The notes beneath the pieces are model-generated. The model saw only the letters and a program-made list of their open reading frames with translations. It was not told the origin of the DNA and did no database searches. A program made the position numbers and the translations under genes. Of a stretch of DNA of 11,012 nt, positions 1 through 5,722 are shown in pieces (the stretch's first letter is position 1; each line of letters starts with the position of its first letter). This stretch comes from Thermoproteota archaeon (GTDB lineage: Archaea > Thermoproteota > EX4484-205 > JAAOZP01). The stretch covers positions 1 to 11,012 of the forward strand of contig JAOAJQ010000025.1 of assembly GCA_026414125.1 (NCBI GenBank), read 5' to 3'.

Positions 1-99
1 ATATTGCAACGGTCAACCGACCGGATTTATCTCTGGCAACCATAGGCTTTATACTGAAAAAGCCAGTACGCGCCTTAACAGGTGTAAACCTGGTGAAAA
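1..99. other. Left-edge stretch with no supportable gene
   Basis: I see no gene I can defend here. On the minus strand an ATG at 41-43 opens a frame that runs off the window edge (MVARDKSGRLTVAI...), with a TATA-like ctttatact at 47-55. That TATA is too close to the ATG for a leaderless start but could serve a TTG at 14-16 in the same frame. On the plus strand a frame is open from base 3 to a TAA at 150-152, but its second half runs antisense through the tRNA. A 6-bp hairpin (ggcttt 45-50, aaagcc 59-64) is also present. The flanking sequence is needed to decide between these. Confidence 0.3.
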
Positions 100-193
100 C
101 GGGCCCGCCGCGATTTGAACGCGGGGTCTTCGGCTCCGGAGGCCTGCGCGAGTAAGCCTCTCGACGCCTTTATCCTGGCTTGGCCACGGGCCC
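100..193 (-). tRNA. tRNA-Arg(CCG) with an anticodon-stem intron
   Basis: Read on the minus strand this folds as a complete tRNA once an 18-nt intron is removed. The acceptor stem GGGCCCG/CGGGCCC is perfect, followed by a G discriminator at position 100. The D arm is GCC...GGC with the GG of the D loop. The T arm is CCGCG/CGCGG around TTCAAAT. The spliced anticodon arm is TCGGC-CTCCGGA-GCCGA with a five-base variable loop. The anticodon CCG lies at 137-139 and reads the arginine codon CGG. The mature length is 76 nt including the discriminator. No CCA is encoded, so it must be added by the CCA enzyme. A short T-tract (GTTTTC) follows the 3' end and could end transcription. Without intron removal the anticodon stem cannot form, so a simple scan could miss or mis-type this gene. 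Confidence 0.93.
144..161 (-). other. 18-nt non-canonical tRNA intron at position 29/30
   Basis: On the minus strand the intron AGAGGCTTACTCGCGCAG splits the 5' half of the anticodon stem after tRNA position 29 (TCG|GC). The precursor can form a relaxed bulge-helix-bulge. A 4-bp helix pairs exon GCGT with intron GCGC, with one G-U pair. It is flanked by 3-nt bulges CGA and AGG, and capped by an intron hairpin GAG-GCTTA-CTC. Cutting after the second base of each bulge (CG|A and AG|G) gives exactly the exon join that restores TCGGC/GCCGA. The outer helix is weak, as is usual for the relaxed motifs cut by the broad-specificity splicing endonucleases of Thermoproteota. The splice site could shift by one base (TC|GGC) with the same product. 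Confidence 0.88.
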
Positions 194-214
194 TGTTAAA
201 CTTTATTTACATAG

Positions 215-225
215 CTTTTTAAACC
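215..225. promoter_or_regulatory. TATA element apparently shared by tRNA-Arg and lysS
   Basis: The element ctttttaaacc contains the self-complementary core tttaaa (218-223), so it reads as a TATA box on both strands. Its centre is about 27 bases from the tRNA 5' end (193) and about 24 bases from the lysS ATG (244). Both distances are close to the archaeal TATA-to-start spacing of about 26. No Shine-Dalgarno precedes the lysS ATG, which fits a leaderless lysS mRNA starting at or beside the ATG. A second AT-rich run (tttattta, 202-209) lies too far from lysS for that start, so I prefer this one. Confidence 0.65.
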
Positions 226-243
226 TAATTTGCCTCAATAAGC

Positions 244-1872
244 ATGGAGGTCAGAAATAAGGGCAGGTTCGTGTTCTGGGCTGATGCGGTGGCCGATTCA
301 GCGATTGAGCATGCTAGGAGAAACAGTATGCTTATGGTGACTGTTAAGAGCGGCGGCTCCCCCTCTGGTGGGAAGCACATCGGCAACATGAATGACCAGA
401 TCCGTGCCTTCTTCATATATGATGCTTTAACCAGGAAGGGTGTTCGCGCGAGGCTTATCTATACTAACGACGACATGGATCCTCTCAGGACTATTCCGCC
501 TTCCGCTCCCAACGGGGACGGGGAGTGGCATTTTTTCACGGATCAGGAGCTTGCGACGCTTGAGAAACACTTAGGCTGGCCCTACAGCCGTATACCGGAT
601 GTTTTCGGATGCCACAGGTCTTGGGGGGAGCATTTCAACTCCGTGATTCAAGACGGGTTAAGCAGAATAGGAATAGTAATGGAGAACTATGATAACAGCG
701 AGTCTTACGCGAGCGGAAGGTTTCTCGAGGCTACTAGGCTGACCCTCTCTAAGACGGTGCTCGTCAGGGAAGTTTTAAGCAGGTTTCAGAGAAACGTTGA
801 GAAAAACTGGATACCGTTCCACCCTGTCTGTGGCAACTGTGGAAAGATAACGACCACAGCTCTAAGCTTCGATCTGGGTAGCGAAACTGTTGAATATGAG
901 TGTAAGGGGAGGGTTCTAGCTGGGAAATACGTGATAAAGGGCTGCGGCCACAGGGGTTTTTCAACGCTGAAAGAGGGGAAACTACCCTGGCGTCTAGAAT
1001 GGGTTGCACAATGGAAGGTTTTCCAAGTTAATGCAGAGCCCTTCGGAAAGGACCATTATGAGGGCTCTTGGAAATCTGGTCAAGCGTTAGCCAGGGAAGT
1101 CTACGGGATAGAGCCGCCGGCAAGCCTCGTCTACGAGTTCTTCTTAGTCAACGGAGAGAAAATGTCGAGTAGAAAGGGAAACGCGTACATACTGCACGAC
1201 CTGCTGAAGGTTCTTGAGCCGGAGGTGATAAAGTATCTTTACACTAAGAGGCCGATGATGCAGAGAAACATTGATTTGAAGAATCTGCACCTCTTGGTTG
1301 AGGAGTTTGACAGGTTTGAGGAAAGCTTTTTCAAAGGCGGCTCGGAGGAGGCTGCAAGAATATATCCGGCGATAGTTGGAAAAGTCCCTGACAGGAAGCC
1401 GTTGAGAGTAAGCTACCTGCTTGCAAGCTACGTCATCCAGTTCTATCCGGTTGAAGAAGCTTACAGAAGCCTAGTTAGGGCAGGCGTCGTGAAAGAGGAG
1501 GCTTGTGAAGAGGATAGGGAGAGGTTGCTCCGGAGGCTCGTGCTTGCTGGAAACTGGCTTTCAATGTTCGCTGATGCCAGCAAGTACGTTGTGAAGAGGG
1601 AGCTCGTGGAGGTGGATTTAAACGGCTTCAAACAGGCCTTTAAGGAGCTCGTGGAAGAACTGTCGTCGCTGGAAGAGTTTAAAGGCGAGGAAATACAGAA
1701 TATTATTTACTCCACTGCCCGTAGGCACAGCATCCCCTCGTCAAGCTTCTTCGAGAAGCTTTACATGGTTTTCACCGGAAGAGGGAGTGGCCCAAGGCTC
1801 GGCTACCTGCTTGCAGCCCTAGGGAAGGAACATGTTGTAACCCGTCTTAAGACGCTTCTCCAAACGCCTTAG
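244..1872 (+). CDS. lysS: Lysyl-tRNA synthetase, class I
   Basis: This cytosolic enzyme charges tRNA-Lys with lysine using ATP. The 542-residue length is normal for class I LysRS. The class I ATP-binding signatures are both present: HIGN at residues 45-48 after a glycine-rich SGGSPSGG, and KMSSRKG at 306-312. Between them the catalytic domain carries a Cys4 zinc-ribbon pattern (C196, C199, C220, C234). The helical C-terminal half fits the anticodon-binding region. The class I form is unrelated in fold to the class II lysyl enzyme of most bacteria and eukaryotes. The ATG at 244 is chosen because it is the first start in the frame, lies about 24 bases from a TATA box and opens directly into conserved sequence. 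It appears to be transcribed alone: the next gene is 149 bases downstream with its own TATA. Confidence 0.96.
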   Translation: MEVRNKGRFVFWADAVADSAIEHARRNSMLMVTVKSGGSPSGGKHIGNMNDQIRAFFIYDALTRKGVRARLIYTNDDMDPLRTIPPSAPNGDGEWHFFTDQELATLEKHLGWPYSRIPDVFGCHRSWGEHFNSVIQDGLSRIGIVMENYDNSESYASGRFLEATRLTLSKTVLVREVLSRFQRNVEKNWIPFHPVCGNCGKITTTALSFDLGSETVEYECKGRVLAGKYVIKGCGHRGFSTLKEGKLPWRLEWVAQWKVFQVNAEPFGKDHYEGSWKSGQALAREVYGIEPPASLVYEFFLVNGEKMSSRKGNAYILHDLLKVLEPEVIKYLYTKRPMMQRNIDLKNLHLLVEEFDRFEESFFKGGSEEAARIYPAIVGKVPDRKPLRVSYLLASYVIQFYPVEEAYRSLVRAGVVKEEACEEDRERLLRRLVLAGNWLSMFADASKYVVKRELVEVDLNGFKQAFKELVEELSSLEEFKGEEIQNIIYSTARRHSIPSSSFFEKLYMVFTGRGSGPRLGYLLAALGKEHVVTRLKTLLQTP

Positions 1873-1976
1873 GCTACGTGCCTCGTGTTCCCGCTGTCTG
1901 TTAATCGTCGAACATGTTTTACAGTTGAAAATCAATCGGCTTTAGACGGATATTTTCTGAACATCTAATGGTAAGG

Positions 1977-1984
1977 TTAAATAT
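1977..1984 (+). promoter_or_regulatory. Probable TATA box of the mevalonate operon
   Basis: The sequence ttaaatat, preceded by gg, lies about 41 bases before the HMG-CoA synthase ATG at 2022. Transcription would start near 2006 and leave a leader of about 15 bases. It falls inside an in-frame N-terminal extension that begins at 1968, which argues that the extension is not coding. Confidence 0.5.
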
Positions 1985-2021
1985 CTGCTTTCTCCAAGCA
2001 GCGCAAACATTGGATCCAAGC

Positions 2022-3071
2022 ATGAGGGTTGGGATAGTTGGCTACGGGGTTTACGTGCCTAGGCTGAGAATCAGGGTTGAAGAGATAGCGAAAGTCTGGG
2101 GGCATGACGCAAACTCCTACAGGGAGGGGCTTGGAATAGAGGAGAAGTCTGTTCCGTCGCTGGACGAGGATACTGCCACGATAGCCGTTGAGGCTGCGAG
2201 AAACGCTATGAGGCGGGCGCAGGAGGTTAAGCCGAGCGAGGTCGGCGCCCTGTTCGTGGGCTCAGAATCCCACCCTTATGTGGTTAAGCCGACAGCAGCA
2301 ACCGTCGCAGAAGCCCTAGGCTTAACGCCAAGCCTAACCGCAGCAGACACAGAGTTCGCCTGCAAGGCTGCGACAACAGCGGTTCAAGCATGCTTAGGGA
2401 TGGTTAAGGCAGGATACATAAGATACGGTATTTCAATAGGGGCCGACACAGCTCAGGGAGCACCCCGGGACGCGCTTGAGTATACTGCTGCCGCAGGCGG
2501 AGCCGCTTACGTCATAGGTGCTGGTGAAGGCGTGATCGCCGAGGTTGAGGCAACATATTCTTACACGCAGGATGTTCCCGACTTCTGGAGGAGGGATGGC
2601 GCCAGCTACCCTAGGCATGCTGGAAGATTCACAGGCGAGCCCGCGTACTTCGAGCACGTTATAAACTGCACGAAAGGATTGTTGGAGAAAACTGGGACAA
2701 GTCCAACGGATTATGACTACGTGGTGTTCCACCAGCCCAACTCGAAGTTCCCCTTGAAAGCCGCTAGGGAGCTGGGCTTCGAGGAGAAGAAGCTCCATCC
2801 TGGGCTCCTGGTAAACCGTCTCGGAAACACTTACTCAGGTTCTTCTCTAATCGGCTTGGCTGCAGTCCTGGATGTTGCAAGCCCCGGGGAAAGGATTCTG
2901 CTAACTTCCTATGGTTCTGGAGCCGGGTCTGACTCCTTCAGCATAAGAGTGACGGAAGCCATAGAGGCTAAAAGGGAGCTGGCCCCACCGGTGATATACT
3001 ACCTGGATAAGCGTGAATACATAGATTACTCGACCTATGCTAGGTTCAGGAGGCTTTTCAAAGAGAGGTGA
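2022..3071 (+). CDS. Hydroxymethylglutaryl-CoA synthase
   Basis: It condenses acetyl-CoA with acetoacetyl-CoA to HMG-CoA, the committed route to archaeal isoprenoid lipids. The protein is 349 residues, the usual archaeal length (about 350), with a thiolase-superfamily fold. The catalytic triad is visible: E82 in GSESHP, nucleophile C114 in EFACKAAT, and H237 in VFHQPNSKFP. The C-terminal LTSYGSGAGSDSFS motif is typical of the family. An in-frame ATG at 1968 would add 18 residues, but homologues begin at MRVGIVGYGVYVP and the likely TATA lies within that extension, so 2022 is the better start. It is the first gene of a three-gene operon. The thiolase follows after 7 bases and the DUF35 protein after that. 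In archaea these three proteins form one complex that passes acetoacetyl-CoA between active sites. Confidence 0.96.
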   Translation: MRVGIVGYGVYVPRLRIRVEEIAKVWGHDANSYREGLGIEEKSVPSLDEDTATIAVEAARNAMRRAQEVKPSEVGALFVGSESHPYVVKPTAATVAEALGLTPSLTAADTEFACKAATTAVQACLGMVKAGYIRYGISIGADTAQGAPRDALEYTAAAGGAAYVIGAGEGVIAEVEATYSYTQDVPDFWRRDGASYPRHAGRFTGEPAYFEHVINCTKGLLEKTGTSPTDYDYVVFHQPNSKFPLKAARELGFEEKKLHPGLLVNRLGNTYSGSSLIGLAAVLDVASPGERILLTSYGSGAGSDSFSIRVTEAIEAKRELAPPVIYYLDKREYIDYSTYARFRRLFKER

Positions 3072-3082
3072 CCATGGTTTGA
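3065..3082 (+). promoter_or_regulatory. Shine-Dalgarno and decoy ATG at the thiolase start
   Basis: A strong Shine-Dalgarno gaggtga (3065-3071) overlaps the stop codon of HMG-CoA synthase. The nearest ATG (3074-3076) is only 2 bases away, is out of frame, and reaches a stop after two codons (ATG GTT TGA). The in-frame TTG at 3079 sits at a normal 7-base spacing and opens directly into conserved thiolase sequence. The TTG is therefore the start, and the ATG is a decoy or a minimal upstream ORF. Confidence 0.75.
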
Positions 3083-4245
3083 AGAGAGAGGTCGCAATAG
3101 TGGCTGTTGGCGCAACAAGGTTCGGGGAACACTGGAGCAAGGGTCTTAAGGACTTAGCGTGGGAAGCCGGGGTTCAGGCTGTTGAAGAGGCAGGTATAAG
3201 CGGGAGGGATATTCAGTACATCGTTTTCGGAAACATGTCCGGAGGAATGTTCGAAGGACAGGAGCATGTTGGAGCCCTTGTGGCGGAGTTCCTAGGGTTA
3301 AACCCTGTGCCAGCAACAAGGGTTGAGGCAGCATGCGCCTCCGGCGGAGTGGCTTTCTTCCAGGGCTACTTGGCTGTAGCGTCAGGCATGTACGACCTTG
3401 TGGCTGTAGGCGGGGTTGAGAAGATGACTGACGTTGAACCCGGGCAGGCTACGGAGATTCTTTCAGCAGCAATGGACTACGAGTGGGAAGCATACTTCGG
3501 CGCCACTTTCCCAGGAGTTTACGCGCTGATGGCAACCAGGTATATGCATGATTACGGTCTTAAGCCTGATACGCTTGCCAAAGTAGCTGTTAAAAACCAT
3601 TATCATGGGAGCATGAACCCGCTTGCACACTTCAGGAACAGGATAACCGTCGAGGACGTGCTCTCCTCCCCAGTCGTAGCCCATCCGTTGAGGAGGAACG
3701 ACTGCTGCCCTGTTTCAGACGGTGCTGCCTGCGTGCTGCTCGCACCACTGGATGAGGCACGTAAATACACGGATACGCCGATAATCGTTAAAGCTGTGGC
3801 GCAAGCATCCGACACGCTAAGCCTCCTCGAGAGGAGGGATATATGCACCCTGAACGCGACGGTGCACGCTGCGGAGAAAGCTTTCGCAATGGCTAAGCTA
3901 ACCAGGAGGGATGTTGACTTGGTTGAGGTACATGACTGCTTCACCATAGCGGAGATACTGGCTCTAGAAGACCTTGGTTTCTGCGCAAAGGGCGCGGGGT
4001 TCAAGCTTTACGAGGAGGGGGAGACCTATGTTGGAGGCAGGCTGCCGGTGAATACTGACGGGGGGCTGAAGGCGGGTGGACACGCGGTTGGCGCAACCGG
4101 GGTGAAACAGATAGTTGAGATCGTGAAGCAGCTGAGGGGGGAGGCTGAGGGCGGCAGGCAGGTCGACGGCGCTGAGGTTGGCTTGGCTCATAACGTAGGC
4201 GGGTCAGGCGCCACGGCTGTCGTCACAATCCTTTCAAGGAGGTGA
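3079..4245 (+). CDS. Acetoacetyl-CoA thiolase, archaeal type
   Basis: It joins two acetyl-CoA molecules into acetoacetyl-CoA, the step before HMG-CoA synthase. From the TTG start the protein has 388 residues, standard for this family. The nucleophile is C86 in EAACASGG. H335 in GGHAVGAT is the second catalytic residue. The HDCF motif (H285) and the C-terminal HNVGGSGA (H371) mark the archaeal/SCP2-like branch, where HNxGG stands in place of the CxG loop of classical bacterial thiolases. The only ATG upstream in this frame (3037) lies inside the HMG-CoA synthase gene and would add 14 unconserved residues, so the TTG with its Shine-Dalgarno is preferred. In the operon it is between HMG-CoA synthase and DUF35, whose ribosome-binding site overlaps its stop codon. 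The complex context favours the synthetic direction over fatty-acid breakdown. Confidence 0.94.
   Translation: MKREVAIVAVGATRFGEHWSKGLKDLAWEAGVQAVEEAGISGRDIQYIVFGNMSGGMFEGQEHVGALVAEFLGLNPVPATRVEAACASGGVAFFQGYLAVASGMYDLVAVGGVEKMTDVEPGQATEILSAAMDYEWEAYFGATFPGVYALMATRYMHDYGLKPDTLAKVAVKNHYHGSMNPLAHFRNRITVEDVLSSPVVAHPLRRNDCCPVSDGAACVLLAPLDEARKYTDTPIIVKAVAQASDTLSLLERRDICTLNATVHAAEKAFAMAKLTRRDVDLVEVHDCFTIAEILALEDLGFCAKGAGFKLYEEGETYVGGRLPVNTDGGLKAGGHAVGATGVKQIVEIVKQLRGEAEGGRQVDGAEVGLAHNVGGSGATAVVTILSRR
4236..4245 (+). promoter_or_regulatory. Shine-Dalgarno deciding the DUF35 start
   Basis: The sequence aaggaggtga, nearly the full complement of the 16S 3' end, overlaps the thiolase stop codon. It lies 5 bases before the ATG at 4251. 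A GTG at 4242 in the same frame lies inside the motif itself and so is not the start. Confidence 0.8.
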
Positions 4246-4250
4246 AAAGC

Positions 4251-4718
4251 ATGGGTGTTTCCGGAGTGCCCAGACACTGGAGGAGCCTGAGGGAAAGATA
4301 CAGGCTTCTCGGAACATACTGCGAGAACTGTGGGACAAGCTTCTTCCCCCCTAGGAAGATCTGCCCGAAGTGCCGGAGGAGAGGCAGAACTAGGGAGGTT
4401 GAGTTCTCAGGAAGAGGCAAGGTTTTCAGCTACACGGTGATTCACGTCGGCTCTAAAACCTTCGAGGAGTATGCCCCATACGTCATAGGGCTGGTCGAGC
4501 TAGAGGAGGGTCCGAGAGTCCTCTCGCAAATAGTTGACTGCAAGCCTGAGGAAGTGCATATAGGAATGGAGGTTGAAGCCTGTTTCAGAAAGCTTTTCGA
4601 GCAGGAGGACGGAGGGATAATAAGCTACGGCTTCAAGTTTAGACCAGTTGACGACAGCTGGGTTGAATACTATAGGAAGCTGCTTGCAGACAAGAAGGTT
4701 AAGGCTGCGAGAACATAG
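4251..4718 (+). CDS. DUF35 zinc-ribbon/OB-fold protein of the thiolase-HMGS complex
   Basis: It is a small non-enzymatic partner that, in characterised archaeal complexes, bridges thiolase and HMG-CoA synthase and shapes a shared CoA-binding site so that acetoacetyl-CoA is channelled. The protein has 155 residues. An N-terminal helix (HWRSLRERYRLLG) leads into a rubredoxin-like zinc ribbon with C24, C27, C38 and C41 (CENCG...CPKC). A beta-rich OB-fold follows from about residue 45 to 135, including the typical GRGKVFSYTVIH strand. It is the last gene of the operon. A GC-rich hairpin (acggg/cccgt, 4721-4733) lies just after its stop but has no T-tract. The assignment is secure; complex formation here is inferred from family and gene order. 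Confidence 0.94.
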   Translation: MGVSGVPRHWRSLRERYRLLGTYCENCGTSFFPPRKICPKCRRRGRTREVEFSGRGKVFSYTVIHVGSKTFEEYAPYVIGLVELEEGPRVLSQIVDCKPEEVHIGMEVEACFRKLFEQEDGGIISYGFKFRPVDDSWVEYYRKLLADKKVKAART

Positions 4719-4720
4719 TT

Positions 4721-4733
4721 ACGGGTCACCCGT
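4721..4733 (+). other. GC-rich hairpin after the mevalonate operon
   Basis: ACGGG-TCA-CCCGT is a perfect 5-bp stem with a 3-base loop, two bases after the DUF35 stop. No T-run follows, so it is not a standard terminator. It might stabilise the mRNA 3' end or be chance. Confidence 0.3.
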
Positions 4734-4779
4734 GTGTTCACGCCAACCGTCCCCAGGGTTGCGCACAGTCAGGCTTAAC

Positions 4780-4788
4780 GTTTAAAAA
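4780..4788 (+). promoter_or_regulatory. TATA box of the endonuclease IV-like gene
   Basis: The sequence gtttaaaaa is centred about 27 bases before the TTG at 4811, matching the archaeal spacing for a leaderless transcript. No Shine-Dalgarno lies between them. A second AT-rich run (tatatttt, 4797-4804) is too close to the start to drive it. Confidence 0.65.
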
Positions 4789-4810
4789 CAGTTCCGTATA
4801 TTTTAAAACG

Positions 4811-5650
4811 TTGCAGTCTCAATGCAGAATAGGGCCAGCCGGGTTCCCCTTGAAGGGGCCACACGGGACTGATGCAATGCCCTACCTGAGGAAGATAGGG
4901 CTCAACGCGATGGAATACCAAGCGGTTAGAAGCCTGAGGATAAGCAGGAGGCCAGCTGTAGAGCTTGGCTCAGCTGCATCCGAGAATAATATTCTCCTGA
5001 CCCTTCACGGCCCCTACGCGATAAACCTGTCTTCAGACAGGAAGCTAGTCAGAAAACAGAGTGTCCAGAGGCTCGTCAAGTCCGCTGAAATAGCCTCCTG
5101 GATGGGGGCCTTCCACGTGACTTTCCACCCGGGCTACTACAGCGGGCTGCCCAAGGAGCTTGCCATGCAGGCTCAGAAGGAGTCTTTTAAAAATGTGCTG
5201 GACAAGATGGGGGAGAAAAAGATAAGCGTTGAGCTTGGCCCCGAGACAACTGGTAAGCCCAACCAGTTTGGGACGCTTGAAGAGCTTATTGAGCTTTCAA
5301 ACTCTTTTGAAAACGTTAAGCTTACTCTTGATTTTGCCCATCTCCACGCGAGGGCTGGTGGCGCAATTAGGAGCCGCGGCGACTATGAGAAGATCCTCGA
5401 CAAAGTGGAGGGATCGCTTGGAAGCGAGAGGATGAGGAGCCTTGTAGTGCACTTTTCAGAGGTTGAAACCACTTCAAAGGGTTTTGGGGAGAAGCGGCAT
5501 CATCCTCTTGGAAGTGGCTACGGGCCTGATTTCAGTAGGCTCGCTGAACTAATTGTTGAGAAAGGGTATTCGTTCATCATAATATGCGAATCCCCCCTGC
5601 TTGAGGTTGACGCATTAAAGATGAAGAAAATTATCGCCAAGATTAAATAA
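4811..5650 (+). CDS. Endonuclease IV-like TIM-barrel protein (AP endonuclease family 2)
   Basis: Endonuclease IV cuts DNA 5' of abasic sites using three zinc ions. The 279-residue length matches the family. By eye, eight of the nine zinc ligands can be placed: H66 (LTLHGPY), H106 (VTFHPGYY), E145 (GPETTG), D174 and H177 (LDFAHLH), H214 (VVHFSE), H230 (KRHHPLG) and E260 (IICES). The ligand expected two residues before H230, an aspartate in the E. coli enzyme, appears to be K228. The metal site may therefore differ, or the protein may act on another substrate as other TIM-barrel relatives do. The TTG start is chosen for its TATA spacing and because conserved sequence (RIGPAGFP) begins six residues later; the ATG at 4822 is out of frame. 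It is a single transcription unit ended by a hairpin terminator. Confidence 0.85.
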   Translation: MQSQCRIGPAGFPLKGPHGTDAMPYLRKIGLNAMEYQAVRSLRISRRPAVELGSAASENNILLTLHGPYAINLSSDRKLVRKQSVQRLVKSAEIASWMGAFHVTFHPGYYSGLPKELAMQAQKESFKNVLDKMGEKKISVELGPETTGKPNQFGTLEELIELSNSFENVKLTLDFAHLHARAGGAIRSRGDYEKILDKVEGSLGSERMRSLVVHFSEVETTSKGFGEKRHHPLGSGYGPDFSRLAELIVEKGYSFIIICESPLLEVDALKMKKIIAKIK

Positions 5651-5676
5651 TGGCTGCTTAATCAGCATTCTAGCCT

Positions 5677-5699
5677 GAAGGTTTAAAGGCCTTCTTTTT
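5677..5699 (+). terminator. Hairpin plus T-tract terminator of the endonuclease IV-like gene
   Basis: Stem gaagg (5677-5681) pairs with ccttc (5690-5694) around an 8-base loop and is followed at once by ttttt (5695-5699). It sits 27 bases after the stop codon, in the gap between two convergent genes. On the minus strand the same hairpin has no T-tract after it, so it appears to act for the plus-strand gene only. Confidence 0.6.
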
Positions 5700-5722
5700 G
5701 CAGCTGATGTTTAGCCGAGATG

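Noticed and set aside
3..152. Plus-strand open frame across the left edge and into the tRNA
   Set aside because: A third of it is the antisense of a GC-rich tRNA, which lacks stops by composition; the first part is too short to judge.
1843..1854. Perfect 12-base palindrome cgtcttaagacg near the end of lysS
   Set aside because: A 12-base palindrome is expected two or three times by chance in 11 kb, and this one lies inside coding sequence.
1968..2021. In-frame N-terminal extension of HMG-CoA synthase from ATG 1968
   Set aside because: The 18 extra residues precede the family's normal start and contain the likely TATA box; ATG 2022 gives the standard length.
2317..2336. 7-bp inverted repeat (taggctt/aagccta) inside HMG-CoA synthase
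   Set aside because: It is in the middle of conserved coding sequence with no regulatory context; probably codon-driven chance.
3037..3078. Thiolase start at ATG 3037 inside the HMG-CoA synthase gene
   Set aside because: It would add 14 unconserved residues with no ribosome-binding site; the TTG at 3079 has a strong Shine-Dalgarno at 7 bases.
3603..4004. 133-codon minus-strand open frame inside the thiolase gene
   Set aside because: It is a serine-rich antisense shadow of a well-conserved gene, with no promoter or family features.
4242..4250. GTG start for the DUF35 gene
   Set aside because: The GTG lies inside the Shine-Dalgarno itself; ATG 4251 has ideal spacing.
5573..5583. Antisense TGATGA, a possible C-box of a C/D guide RNA
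   Set aside because: I could not place matching D, C' and D' boxes at guide-RNA spacing, and it lies inside the endonuclease IV-like gene.
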